Positions 36,078-45,523 of a DNA stretch of 64,000 nucleotides are shown piece by piece. The translations under genes were made by a program, and so were the position numbers. Source of the stretch: Arcobacter arenosus (GTDB lineage Bacteria; Campylobacterota; Campylobacteria; Campylobacterales; Arcobacteraceae); the NCBI RefSeq assembly GCF_005771535.1, contig NZ_VANU01000004.1, positions 248,001 through 312,000 on the forward strand, given 5' to 3'. Every line of letters begins with the position of its first letter. The stretch's first letter is position 1. The notes beneath the pieces are model-generated. The model was given only the letters and a program-made list of their open reading frames with translations, had not been told where the DNA came from and made no database searches.

Positions 36078-36610
36078 TAATGGGCCTCTTCTTTCTTTTC
36101 TTTTTTTCCAACTTTACCTAAAAAATAAAGTCCAATTGAAAGTACCATAATAGAGATTGCAAAATAAAGCATCTCTAATGCACCTTCATATTTTGTGTGA
36201 AGTACTCTTTGGAAAAAACCAACTACAAGTACCATCACAACAACTTTTGCAATTTTATCTTTTAATTGATCAAGTGATGTAATGGCTAAAATATTTTGTC
36301 CCTTATTTGAATCTTCAGCTACATCTATTTTAGAAATAAATAACTCATACAAACCAAAAGCAAAAATTATCATTACAACAGCAATTAAATAAATATCAAC
36401 TGCACCAATTATTTTACTAACTATAACTTCATGAAAGTCCGCAGGATGTAAACCATTTACGTAAACATTTATAACATACATAAATACTTCAAAAATATCT
36501 ACTGATCCAACTATAAATAAAATAATAGAACCAATAAGTCCAAAAATGACTGCAAGAACTATAAAAATTCTTGTTCGCCACATTGTACCTTCAAAAAGTT
36601 TTTCTAACAT
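36077..36610 (-). CDS. YqhA-family (UPF0114) membrane protein
   Basis: 177 residues with about four membrane segments. The middle, [32 protein letters not shown], matches YqhA/UPF0114, a conserved inner-membrane family of unknown function. It is tightly packed between asd and hemE. Confidence 0.87.
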   Translation of the reverse strand: MLEKLFEGTMWRTRIFIVLAVIFGLIGSIILFIVGSVDIFEVFMYVINVYVNGLHPADFHEVIVSKIIGAVDIYLIAVVMIIFAFGLYELFISKIDVAEDSNKGQNILAITSLDQLKDKIAKVVVMVLVVGFFQRVLHTKYEGALEMLYFAISIMVLSIGLYFLGKVGKKEKKEEAH

Positions 36611-37647
36611 TAGATATCACTCTCCATCTCAATCCATTTAAGTCCAATTCTAACTGCATTTGTAGCAGCTCCAACTCTTACTTGGTCAGCAACATTGAAG
36701 AAATGAACAATGTTATCAGCATAAACATCTTTTCTAATTCTACCAACATAAGTGATATCTGTATCAGTTGAAATAATTGGCATTGGATAAGCATTATTTG
36801 CTAAATCATCAATAACTTCAACGTTTTCAAATCTCTCTAAAGCATCTCTTACTTCAGCCACATCCACTGAAGTTCCCTCTTCAAATGTAACAGTAATTGA
36901 TTCAGAGTGAGATCTTAAAACTGGAACTCTAACACAAGTTGCAGCAACAGCAATCTCTTTGTGTAAGATTTTTTGAGTTTCAAGAACCATTTTCATCTCT
37001 TCTTTTGTGAAGTCATTTGGTTGTTGAACATCAATTTGTGGAATTACATTATTTACAATTTGGTGTGCAAATGCTTTTTTCTCAGATTCATCTAATTTAA
37101 ATGATAATAGATCTTGCATTTGTCTAACAAGCTCTTCCATACCAGTTTTACCAGCACCTGAAACTGCTTGATAAGTTGATACATCTACCCTTTTGATTCC
37201 ATATAATTCATCAAGAGGTTTTAATGCTAATACCATTTGGATAGTTGAACAATTTGGATTTGCAATAATACCTGTTTCTTTCCATAAAGAGATATCTTCA
37301 GGATTAACTTCTGGAACTACTAATGGAGTTTTAGGATCCATTCTAAAGTGACTTGTATTATCAATTACAACTGCACCAGCATCAACTGCATATTTTGCAT
37401 ATTCAGCAGAAATAGACCCACCAGCAGAGAAAAATGCAATCTCTACTTCATTTTCTTCAAAACAAGTTGGAGTTAACTCTAAAACAGTTACTTCTTTTCC
37501 ATCAAATTCAACTTTACTACCAGCACTTCTTGCACTTGCAAGAGGTACTAGTTTATTAATTGGGAAGTTGTAATCTTTTAATACTCTACAAAGCTCTTCA
37601 CCAACAGCACCTGTAGCACCCACTATAGCTACATTAAATTTTCTCAT
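36610..37647 (-). CDS. asd: Aspartate-semialdehyde dehydrogenase (Asd)
   Basis: 345 residues: [14 protein letters not shown] motif (10-19), catalytic Cys in [10 protein letters not shown], and [17 protein letters not shown] with the substrate-binding Arg/His. It makes aspartate semialdehyde for lysine, threonine, methionine and diaminopimelate. It overlaps gyrA by 4 bp and yqhA by one. Confidence 0.96.
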   Translation of the reverse strand: MRKFNVAIVGATGAVGEELCRVLKDYNFPINKLVPLASARSAGSKVEFDGKEVTVLELTPTCFEENEVEIAFFSAGGSISAEYAKYAVDAGAVVIDNTSHFRMDPKTPLVVPEVNPEDISLWKETGIIANPNCSTIQMVLALKPLDELYGIKRVDVSTYQAVSGAGKTGMEELVRQMQDLLSFKLDESEKKAFAHQIVNNVIPQIDVQQPNDFTKEEMKMVLETQKILHKEIAVAATCVRVPVLRSHSESITVTFEEGTSVDVAEVRDALERFENVEVIDDLANNAYPMPIISTDTDITYVGRIRKDVYADNIVHFFNVADQVRVGAATNAVRIGLKWIEMESDI

Positions 37648-40223
37648 TCTTCATTTCCTTTATCATCATCTAATTCTAAATTATTTGTTTCTTCAGTTGA
37701 ATTCATTTCAGCATTATCTTTTAAATTGAATTCTGTTAAATCAATACCATCCATTGTTTTTGCATTTTCAATATCAAGTTCATCATCATCCTCTTTTGGA
37801 CATTTTGCAACTGAAACAACTTTATCTTGAGCATCAACATTTACAATAATTACACCAGAAGTATTTCTTCCTGCTTTTCTAATTGTATTCATATCAACTC
37901 TAATCATTTTACCAATTGAAGTTAATGCCATTAAATCCATAGATTCATCAACTAACACAGCACCAACTACATTTCCAGTTTTTTGGTGAAGTTTCATTGA
38001 GATAACTCCAGAACCAGCTCTGTTTGTACATCTATATTCTTCTACAGTTGTTCTTTTTCCAATACCTTTTTCAGATACAGTTAATAACTCTTGTTCTTCA
38101 TTATCAACAACATTTGCATCAACTACGAAGTCAGTATCTTTTTTGAATTTAATACCTCTAACACCTCTTGTACTTCTACCTTGTTCTCTAGTTTTTTCAA
38201 CTTCGAATCTAATACATTGACCTAAAGATGTGAAAATCATTAGATATTGTGTTTCAGGAGTTGTAATTTTTGCTGTTACAACTTCATCTGCATCATCAAG
38301 TACAATTGCTCTAACACCATTGCTTCTTATGTTACTAAATTCAACTAAAGATGTTCTTTTTACAATACCATTTCTTGTAAAGAATGCTAAAGATTTAGAC
38401 TCATCAAAGTCACTAGTTGGAATAATAGCCATAATCTTTTCATCAGATCTTAAGTTGATTAAGTTAACAACAGCTTTACCTTTTGCAGTTCTAGAACCCT
38501 CAGGAATTCTATAAACTTTTAACCAATATAATTGTCCCATGTTGGTTACAAACATAAGTGTATCATGGGTATTTGTTACAAAGAATCTTTCGATAAAGTC
38601 ATCATCGTGGGTTGTAACGGCAACTTTTCCTTTACCACCTCTTCTTTGTTTTTCATATGCTTTAATTGGTACTCTTTTTACATATCCATTATGAGTAATA
38701 GTAACTACCATTGGCTCATTTGGAATTAAATCTTCAATATCTATTTCATCATATGAATCTTCAATTTCTGTTCTTCTAGCATCAGAGTATTTTTCTCTAA
38801 TTTCTGTTAACTCTTCTCTAATAATTTCATTTAATTTTTCTTCAGATTTTAAGATAGCTTCAAGTTCAGCAATTAAAGCTAATAATTCTTGATATTCTGC
38901 TTCTAATTTATCCCTTTGAAGACCTGTTAATCTTCCAAGTCTCATATCTAAAATAGCTTGAGCTTGAATTTCACTAAGTCCAAATCTGTTTGATAAACTC
39001 TCTTTTGCTTCTGCATCATTTGCAGATGCTCTAATAATCTTAACAACTTCATCAATATTGTCTAAAGCAATTTTTAAACCTTCTAAAATGTGTGCTCTAG
39101 CTTTTGCTTTTTCTAAATCAAATATTGTTCTTCTAATAATTACAGTTTTTCTGTGTGCTAAGAAAACATTTAAAAGTTGCGGTAAAGTAAATACTTTTGG
39201 CTCTTTATTATGAACTGCTAAAAGAATAATACCAAAGGTAGTTTCCATAGGAGTTGATTTATAAAGGTTATTTAATACAATCTCACTCATAGCATCTTTT
39301 TTTAGTTCAATTACAACTCTAATACCATCTCTATCTGACTCATCTCTAACTTCAGAAATCCCCTCAACAGTTTTTTCTTTTGCTAAGTTAGCAATTTGTT
39401 CAATAAGTCTTGATTTATTTACTTGGTATGGAAGTTCATCTAAAACGATAACCTCTTTTTTACCCTTTGTTTCAATATGATGTTTTGCTCTAATTTTAAC
39501 TCTACCACGACCTGTATTGTAAGCATCAATTATTCCTCGTCTACCAAAGATTGTTCCACCTGTTGGGAAATCTGGTCCTTGTATAAACTCCATTAATTCA
39601 TCAGCGGTTGTTTCTGGATTATCAATCATATGTAAAACACCATCTAATAACTCACCTAAGTTATGAGGAGGAATTTTAGTAGCCATACCAACTGCAATAC
39701 CTTCACTACCATTTAAAAGTAATGTAGGAACTCTAGTAGGTAATACATCAGGCTCTTTCATTGTATCATCATAGTTTGGTACAAAGTTAACTGTGTCTTT
39801 ATCTAAATCTTTTAGAACATCTTCAGATATTCTAGTCATCCTAGCTTCTGTATACCTCATAGCAGCGGCGTTATCACCATCAATCGAACCGAAGTTTCCT
39901 TGACCATCAACAAGAGGTGCTCTCATAGAGAAACTTTGTGCCATTCTTACAAGGGCATCATAAACTGAACTATCACCATGTGGGTGATACTTACCGATTA
40001 CATCCCCGACGATTCTTGCTGATTTTTTATATGGAGCTCTTGCACTCATATTTAAATCGTGCATTGCATATAGAATTCTTCTATGAACTGGTTTTAAACC
40101 ATCCTTTGCATCAGGAAGTGCTCTACCTATGATTACACTCATTGAATAATCTAAGTATGAAGCCTTTATACTGTCTTCAATGTTTACATCAATAATATCT
40201 TGATTTTCGAAAAGGTTTTCCAT
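37644..40223 (-). CDS. gyrA: DNA gyrase subunit A
   Basis: 859 residues, usual length. GyrA N-terminal domain with [18 protein letters not shown] and catalytic Tyr in AMRYTEARM (Tyr124), followed by a six-bladed C-terminal domain with the GyrA-box region QRRGGKG, and an acidic tail. The quinolone-resistance positions corresponding to E. coli Ser83 and Asp87 are Ser85 and Asp89, i.e. the sensitive form. Upstream 139 bp hold its promoter and the ydcH terminator. Confidence 0.97.
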   Translation of the reverse strand: MENLFENQDIIDVNIEDSIKASYLDYSMSVIIGRALPDAKDGLKPVHRRILYAMHDLNMSARAPYKKSARIVGDVIGKYHPHGDSSVYDALVRMAQSFSMRAPLVDGQGNFGSIDGDNAAAMRYTEARMTRISEDVLKDLDKDTVNFVPNYDDTMKEPDVLPTRVPTLLLNGSEGIAVGMATKIPPHNLGELLDGVLHMIDNPETTADELMEFIQGPDFPTGGTIFGRRGIIDAYNTGRGRVKIRAKHHIETKGKKEVIVLDELPYQVNKSRLIEQIANLAKEKTVEGISEVRDESDRDGIRVVIELKKDAMSEIVLNNLYKSTPMETTFGIILLAVHNKEPKVFTLPQLLNVFLAHRKTVIIRRTIFDLEKAKARAHILEGLKIALDNIDEVVKIIRASANDAEAKESLSNRFGLSEIQAQAILDMRLGRLTGLQRDKLEAEYQELLALIAELEAILKSEEKLNEIIREELTEIREKYSDARRTEIEDSYDEIDIEDLIPNEPMVVTITHNGYVKRVPIKAYEKQRRGGKGKVAVTTHDDDFIERFFVTNTHDTLMFVTNMGQLYWLKVYRIPEGSRTAKGKAVVNLINLRSDEKIMAIIPTSDFDESKSLAFFTRNGIVKRTSLVEFSNIRSNGVRAIVLDDADEVVTAKITTPETQYLMIFTSLGQCIRFEVEKTREQGRSTRGVRGIKFKKDTDFVVDANVVDNEEQELLTVSEKGIGKRTTVEEYRCTNRAGSGVISMKLHQKTGNVVGAVLVDESMDLMALTSIGKMIRVDMNTIRKAGRNTSGVIIVNVDAQDKVVSVAKCPKEDDDELDIENAKTMDGIDLTEFNLKDNAEMNSTEETNNLELDDDKGNEE

Positions 40224-40302
40224 TAAAAAATGCCTTTATTATAAAATTTAAATATTTTATCGAAAAAAGGCTTAGTATAAGGTGTTAAGAGTAGTTTTTA
40301 AG

Positions 40303-40345
40303 CAAAAAAAAAGGATGAAAGTTTTAAAAAACTCCCACCCTTTTT
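40303..40345 (-). terminator. Terminator of the YdcH-family gene
   Basis: On the complement GGGTGGGAGTTTT pairs, with some G-U, with AAAACTTTCATCC, followed by nine U. It sits between the 73-residue gene and gyrA. Confidence 0.75.
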
Positions 40346-40362
40346 ATGAAGAATTTATTCTG

Positions 40363-40584
40363 TTATAAATTGTTCTCTTTTTTATATTTTACAATATATG
40401 AGTATACCTCATCTTTTAGTTTTAATTTATCTTTTTTCTTAGCTTCAATTTCAAACTGATCAGCAAAATTTTTCTCTAAATCAACAATCTCTTGATCTAA
40501 TTCATTATGTTTATCAAATACTGATTGAAAGTGTGCGTCTTGCTGTTTTAGTTCAGCGATAATATCTCTATGTTCATTAAACAT
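40363..40584 (-). CDS. YdcH-family protein (DUF465)
   Basis: 73 residues, entirely helical and charged: MFNEHRDIIAELKQQDAHFQSVFDKHNELDQEIVDLEK… ending KKEKD-like repeats (KKKDKLKLKDE). This is the DUF465/YdcH family, small coiled-coil proteins of unknown function. Start backed by AAAGGA. Single-gene unit with its own terminator. Confidence 0.87.
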   Translation of the reverse strand: MFNEHRDIIAELKQQDAHFQSVFDKHNELDQEIVDLEKNFADQFEIEAKKKDKLKLKDEVYSYIVKYKKENNL

Positions 40585-40713
40585 TGGCTTATCCTTTCTT
40601 TTAAAATTAATTAATTATATCAATAGAGGACTTAATAATTTTTAAAGAAATTTAAGAAATATTTTTCTTTATAACTAAAAACAGTCTAGAAAATAAACAA
40701 CAATTTTTAAATT

Positions 40714-41895
40714 TTATGTTCTATAATCTGCGTTGATTTCAACATATCTATAGCCTAAATCACACCCATATGCAGTGAAAGTACCCTCACCTACACCTAA
40801 ATCACAAATAACTTTAAATTTGTCATTTTGTAACACTTTTCCTGCAGCTGCTTCTACTTCTTTAGTAAAAACAATCTCACCTTTATTGAAAACAACTACA
40901 TCATTATAAGAGATAACCAATTTTGAATCATCACAAAATACTCTACTTGCACCAATTGTTGAAGCTATTCGTCCAAAATTTGGGTCTTCACCAAAAAGTG
41001 CAGTTTTAACAAGTAATGAATTTGAAAGTGCTTTAGCTGCAATTTCTGCTTCTTCATTAGATGCTGCATTTATAACTTCAAAAGCTACTGCTTTTTTTGC
41101 ACCTTCACCATCTGCAACCATTAACATAGCCATATCATGCATTACAAGTCTTAAAACCTCTTTGAAAGCTTCTTTATCATACGAGTTTGATTTTTTATTT
41201 GCTAGAAGTAAAACTGTATCATTTGTAGAAGTATCTCCATCTACAGAGATTGCATTAAATGTAGTATGAATATTAACATCTAATAACTCTTGCATATCTT
41301 CAGTTGGAATAGCTGCATCAGTACAAATAAAACAAAGCATTGTTGCAAGGTTTGGATTAATCATCCCAGCACCTTTTGCAACTGCACCTATTTTAAAAGA
41401 GCTTCCATCTTCAAGTTTAACTTCATAAAGGCAAGTTTTAGGAAAAGCATCTGTTGTCATAATAGCTTGACTTAAATTTTCACCATTTTTTGAAGATAAA
41501 TCAAATGAATTTGCTCCATCAATTATTTTTTGTTTTGGTAAAGGATTTCCAATAACTCCAGTACTACTCATAATTGGATTAGTGATTTCATGATTTAATG
41601 ATGAAAAAATCTCATTAATATCATCAATCCCTTTTTGTCCTGTTAGAGCATTTGCATTTTTTGAATTAACTAATACAAAGTTTGTTTGAAAATCTTTTTC
41701 ATAGTTTTGATAATGTTTTAAAGGTGCTGCTTGAAATTTGTTTAAAGTAAATACTGCTTTAACATCACACAAAGTATCACTATATATAAATCCTAAATCT
41801 TTATTTCCTTTTGGTTTTAAACCTGCATGAATTCCATCACAGTAAAATCCATCAATTGAGTCTATAAACCCTTTTATTGGTAAAATTGTAAACAT
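40714..41895 (-). CDS. argJ: Glutamate N-acetyltransferase / ornithine acetyltransferase (ArgJ)
   Basis: 393 residues. AKGAGMINPNLATMLCFICTDA holds the self-cleavage site before Thr185, giving alpha and beta chains with Thr as nucleophile; SVDGDTSTNDTVLLLAN, FGEDPNFGRIASTIGAS and the C-terminal YGCDLGYRYVEINADYRT are ArgJ signatures. It transfers the acetyl group from N-acetylornithine to glutamate in arginine synthesis. Its 5' leader has the third copy of the GTCCC hairpin. Confidence 0.95.
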   Translation of the reverse strand: MFTILPIKGFIDSIDGFYCDGIHAGLKPKGNKDLGFIYSDTLCDVKAVFTLNKFQAAPLKHYQNYEKDFQTNFVLVNSKNANALTGQKGIDDINEIFSSLNHEITNPIMSSTGVIGNPLPKQKIIDGANSFDLSSKNGENLSQAIMTTDAFPKTCLYEVKLEDGSSFKIGAVAKGAGMINPNLATMLCFICTDAAIPTEDMQELLDVNIHTTFNAISVDGDTSTNDTVLLLANKKSNSYDKEAFKEVLRLVMHDMAMLMVADGEGAKKAVAFEVINAASNEEAEIAAKALSNSLLVKTALFGEDPNFGRIASTIGASRVFCDDSKLVISYNDVVVFNKGEIVFTKEVEAAAGKVLQNDKFKVICDLGVGEGTFTAYGCDLGYRYVEINADYRT

Positions 41896-41904
41896 AATAT
41901 TATA

Positions 41905-41934
41905 TCCTTATAAATGTCCCATTTAAAAGGGACC
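41905..41934 (-). promoter_or_regulatory. 5' leader hairpin of argJ (copy 3 of 3)
   Basis: On the complement GTCCC (41933-41929) pairs with GGGAC (41920-41916) over an 8-nt loop. The competing pairing CCTTTTAAAT with ATTTATAAGG (one mismatch) covers the argJ ribosome binding site AAGGA. Lies between the K+-channel stop codon and argJ; no U-run, so not an ordinary terminator. Confidence 0.5.
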
Positions 41935-41952
41935 TAAATCTGTAAACTTCTT

Positions 41953-43074
41953 TTAAATCTCTTCAGGTTGTTTTTTTAAATTGATAATTCTTTTTGCTTT
42001 TGATATTGCTTTTTGATTACCAACCAGTAGAAGTTTAGAACCGGGGCTGATTACTGCACTACCTTTTGGCATTTGGATAAATCTTCCTTTTTTCTCAGTA
42101 ATTCCAATAACTGAAACTTTTATCCTATCCCTTAGGTGTAAGTCTTTAATCTGCCTGTTAACAACCCATGAATCTTCTTTTACAAAAGCTTCCTCCATAT
42201 CAATAGGAGTATCTGGTTTATAAAGAAACTCTTCAAGAACATTTTCCATATCAGGTCGAATAGCCATTGCAGAAACTCTTTTTGCCATAAGTGATGGTGT
42301 TGCAACCACTTTATCAGCTCCAAGTTTTTGAAGCCTTATTTTTTCATTGTTTGTTTCGGCATTTGAGATAATCAAAAATGGGCTACGTCCTAACTCTTTT
42401 TCATAAAGTCTAACTGATGCAATAAGTGTAATATTGTTTGAAATATTTTTCGAAAGTGAGATTGCACCCTTTGCTGAACTTAAATGAGATTTTAAAAAAG
42501 CTTCCTCTTTAAAAGGTTCTTCTTTTACAAAATATGGATAATTGCACTCTTTTGCAATCTCTTCAATATCATCACTTGGGTCAACTACCACAAATGGAAC
42601 ATGATTTTGGTTAAACTGTTTAGCTAACTGTGCTGTATACTCATTGTGATAAAAAATTACGAAATGACGTCTAAGTCTAGCAATTTTATAAAGCATATTT
42701 CGTTCCTTGTATAGTTCAAATAGATTCCCTTTGATAATTGTATCAATTAATACTGCCGTTGAAAGGGTAAATATAGCAAATCCAAAAATAATTAGAGTAA
42801 TAGTAAAAAATCTTCCAGCTGGTGATATTGGAGCAACTTCCCCAAATCCAACAGTTGTAAATGTAATACCTGTTTGATAAACTGCATCTAATATTGGAAA
42901 ATCATCGATTAATATATAACCCATCGTTCCAATTATCATAATAAATTGGACTAAAACAAGAGGTAATCTAAAAGGTTTTAATTGAGAATATATGATTGGG
43001 TTTAAATCATATTCTGGTTTGGCTGAATGAAGTTCCCAGCCCAGAGCTTTCTTAACTCTTCTAAAAATGCTCAT
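41953..43074 (-). CDS. Potassium channel protein with RCK/TrkA domain
   Basis: 373 residues. Two membrane helices flank a pore loop with the selectivity filter TTVGFGEV (73-80), as in 2-TM K+ channels. An RCK (TrkA-N) domain follows (about 125-250) and a TrkA-C-like domain ends the protein (about 285-365). MthK-like ligand-gated K+ channel. It starts 25 bp after rpmB. Confidence 0.9.
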   Translation of the reverse strand: MSIFRRVKKALGWELHSAKPEYDLNPIIYSQLKPFRLPLVLVQFIMIIGTMGYILIDDFPILDAVYQTGITFTTVGFGEVAPISPAGRFFTITLIIFGFAIFTLSTAVLIDTIIKGNLFELYKERNMLYKIARLRRHFVIFYHNEYTAQLAKQFNQNHVPFVVVDPSDDIEEIAKECNYPYFVKEEPFKEEAFLKSHLSSAKGAISLSKNISNNITLIASVRLYEKELGRSPFLIISNAETNNEKIRLQKLGADKVVATPSLMAKRVSAMAIRPDMENVLEEFLYKPDTPIDMEEAFVKEDSWVVNRQIKDLHLRDRIKVSVIGITEKKGRFIQMPKGSAVISPGSKLLLVGNQKAISKAKRIINLKKQPEEI

Positions 43075-43098
43075 GAAAGCACTTTCTTAAGTGCTCTC

Positions 43099-43287
43099 TT
43101 ATGAGTGTTTTTTAAGAGTTCTTAACTCTTTAGCAGAAACTCTAATTTTTCTTGTTGTACCATCTTCTAAAGTAACTCTTACAGTTCTTAAGTTTGGTAA
43201 AAATCTTCTTTTAGTCTTGTTGTTTGCGTGACTTACGTTGTTTCCAACCATAGGTCCTTTTCCTGAAACTGAACATCTTCTTGACAT
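43099..43287 (-). CDS. rpmB: Ribosomal protein bL28 (RpmB)
   Basis: 62 residues: [37 protein letters not shown], the L28 N-terminal signature, and the usual short length for Campylobacterota. SD AAGGAA-like. First of two genes, followed by the K+ channel. Confidence 0.97.
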   Translation of the reverse strand: MSRRCSVSGKGPMVGNNVSHANNKTKRRFLPNLRTVRVTLEDGTTRKIRVSAKELRTLKKHS

Positions 43288-43438
43288 TTTTTATTCCTTA
43301 AATTTTGTAGTGAAAAATATTCGCGTATTGTACCTTGTTAAACTTAAGTGAAGTTTAATATTTGACCATCTTGTATAAGTTATTTAATTAAAGATAGTTT
43401 TGATAATATTTTATATTATTTATAATAAGGATTTATTT

Positions 43439-44248
43439 ATGAATTTTTTCACAAAATATATTGTACTACTTTTTTTATCAGTTTTTTCTTTTGCAGTTGA
43501 TTTACAAAAGCCTAAAATATATGAAGAACAAAATATAAAAGGCTGGGTTATGAGTGAAAAACTAGATGGGATACGTGGTTACTGGGATGGAAAACAATTA
43601 TTAACAAGAAAAGGTAAAAAGATATATCCACCAAAATGGTTTATAAAAAATTTCCCAGATTTTGAACTAGATGGCGAGTTATGGACAAAAAGAGATGATT
43701 TTGAAAATATACAAAATATAGTAATGGACCAAAAGCCCAGTAAATATTGGGAAAATCTAACTTATAATATATTTGAAGTTCCTAATACAAAGGGAGATTT
43801 TTTTAAAAGATTAGATAAAGCCAAGTTTTGGTTTAAAACGCATCCAAATAAACATGTAAACATAATAAAACAAATAAAAGTAAAAAATAAAGAACACCTA
43901 AATAAGTTTTTAGAAGAGATTATAAAAAATAAAGGTGAAGGTATAATTGTAAAAGATCCAACTAAAGATTATCATACAGGAAGAACTCCCCATGTTTTAA
44001 AAATAAAAAATGTTCAAGATATGGAGGGTATTGTTGTGGGAATAAATATGAATGAAAAGACTAAGCTTTTAAAAAGTTTGATTGTTAAACTTGATAATGA
44101 AATAACATTTAATCTAGGGAATGGATTTACAAAAGAACAAAGAATTAAAGGTTTTAAAATAGGTACAGTTGTAAACTTTAAATACTATGGTTTTACAAAA
44201 TATGGCAAACCTAAATTTGCCTCATTTATACATGAAAGAAAAGATTAA
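43439..44248 (+). CDS. ATP-dependent DNA ligase, small exported form (LigE-type)
   Basis: 269 residues from the ATG at 43439, which AAGGA precedes; an ATG at 43400 lacks one. A signal peptide (MNFFTKYIVLLFLSVFSFAV, about 1-19) precedes the nucleotidyltransferase domain with the ligase lysine in motif I EKLDGIRGYW (Lys41), then FELDGELW, EGIIVKDP and LKIKNVQD, plus an OB-fold domain. Small periplasmic ATP ligases of this type occur in Campylobacter, Neisseria and Haemophilus; role in DNA uptake or repair of extracytoplasmic DNA is proposed, not proven. Confidence 0.87.
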   Translation: MNFFTKYIVLLFLSVFSFAVDLQKPKIYEEQNIKGWVMSEKLDGIRGYWDGKQLLTRKGKKIYPPKWFIKNFPDFELDGELWTKRDDFENIQNIVMDQKPSKYWENLTYNIFEVPNTKGDFFKRLDKAKFWFKTHPNKHVNIIKQIKVKNKEHLNKFLEEIIKNKGEGIIVKDPTKDYHTGRTPHVLKIKNVQDMEGIVVGINMNEKTKLLKSLIVKLDNEITFNLGNGFTKEQRIKGFKIGTVVNFKYYGFTKYGKPKFASFIHERKD

Positions 44249-45093
44249 ATCTTAGAGATAATATCTTTTAGTTTTTCTAATTGTTTATCTAAAGTATACT
44301 CTTTTGAAACATCATAATTTTGCTTTTTGATAGTATTTAACTCCTCTTCGTTTTGTAAAAGAGCATCAAGTTTAAACTGCATACTTCTATCTTGGGGAGA
44401 TTCCATTGTTGAAAAAACATCCACTAACTCAGATGCATCATTTATAACTGTTGTAAAAACAGCACATTTACAATACATAGCTTTTAGAATATTTGTATTA
44501 AAAGTTTTGTTTGTTGTTGGAAGCAAAAATATATCAGAAGCTATAAAAAGTTTATCTATATCATCATAATCATCTAATAAAATCAATTTTTCATTTACTT
44601 CCATACGAGATATTTTGAATTTTAGATTTGCAATCTCTTTTTTATCCCCTGCAATAATGGCTACAAAATCTTTAAAATTTATATAATTAATAATGTTTAA
44701 GAAATCATATACCCCCGAAGTTTTAAAGTTCTTTGCTGTAAAAAGAATTGTTTTTTTATTTATTCCTATATCAAGTTGTGAGTATACTTCTTTTTTAATT
44801 TTTTCTATATCATCATATTTTATATCAAGTGAAGGATAAATAACTTCAATTTTTTCTTCAAATTCACTAAGCTCTTTTTTTACTCTTTCTGAGTTTACAA
44901 TTACCTTTTGTGCATTTTGAATATTTAGATGGGCTTCTTTATCTAAACTTCCACTATGAAAATATACGTCAGCATTTTCTTTTTTCTTTAGTATTTTTCC
45001 AAATACAGAAGATTTTGAAAGCTCTTTTATATTTTCATCTTCTAAAATTTTTTCTATTAATTTTGTTTTTGATTTATAAGTTATTGTTTTCAT
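44245..45093 (-). CDS. Glycosyltransferase-like protein (GT4-type)
   Basis: 282 residues. The C-terminal half has the GT-B donor region: ILFTAKNFKTSGVYDFLNIIN, IASDIFLLPTTNKTFNTNILKAMYCKCAVF (E/N-x7-E-like donor motif). The N-terminal domain is short, so it may be a truncated or divergent GT4 enzyme. It converges on and overlaps the DNA ligase by 4 bp. Could act on lipooligosaccharide, but it is separated from the polysaccharide cluster by one gene. Confidence 0.68.
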   Translation of the reverse strand: MKTITYKSKTKLIEKILEDENIKELSKSSVFGKILKKKENADVYFHSGSLDKEAHLNIQNAQKVIVNSERVKKELSEFEEKIEVIYPSLDIKYDDIEKIKKEVYSQLDIGINKKTILFTAKNFKTSGVYDFLNIINYINFKDFVAIIAGDKKEIANLKFKISRMEVNEKLILLDDYDDIDKLFIASDIFLLPTTNKTFNTNILKAMYCKCAVFTTVINDASELVDVFSTMESPQDRSMQFKLDALLQNEEELNTIKKQNYDVSKEYTLDKQLEKLKDIISKI

Positions 45094-45193
45094 TGAGACA
45101 TTTTATAATCAATGAACTTAAAGAATTGATGCCTTTATAATAATTTTATTTATAATTAGTAATAATTATAATTATATATTTAGGCCAAACAAT

Positions 45194-45523
45194 ATGATAA
45201 AAAAATCTTATATAAAAGAATATTTTAAAACAATCAATAGCATAAAAAATTTAGACCTAAAAAAAGAATTAAATTGGGGTTTTTATTTTTCTCACAAGGA
45301 AAAAGAGCATCTAATTAATATAAGTAAGAATTCTGCTTTAAATAAATATGATTTTAAAGAAATTGTTTCTTGCGATAACATTTACTATCTTCAAATTGCA
45401 AAAAATGAGATACATACAGAAGAATCTTTATATAAAAGATGTGTAGAACTTTATAAATTTTCAAAAAATCAAGGGATAGATAGATTTGATGGCTTTGATG
45501 TTGAAGAGGTTTTAAAAGCTTAA
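45194..45523 (+). CDS. Small protein, possibly RraB/DUF695-like
   Basis: 109 residues. The pattern (KKELNWGFYFSHKEKEHL … YYLQIAKNEIHTEESLYKRCVELYKFSKNQGIDRFDGFDVEEV) resembles the fold and final DGW-type motif of the RNase E inhibitor RraB family, but similarity is weak and I cannot confirm it. It converges on the wbpM-like gene and overlaps it by 4 bp. Confidence 0.4.
   Translation: MIKKSYIKEYFKTINSIKNLDLKKELNWGFYFSHKEKEHLINISKNSALNKYDFKEIVSCDNIYYLQIAKNEIHTEESLYKRCVELYKFSKNQGIDRFDGFDVEEVLKA

Noticed and set aside
43078-43095. AGCACTT/AAGTGCT hairpin between rpmB and the K+ channel as a terminator
   Set aside because: No U-run on the complement and it overlaps the channel's start codon; read-through into the channel gene is likely.
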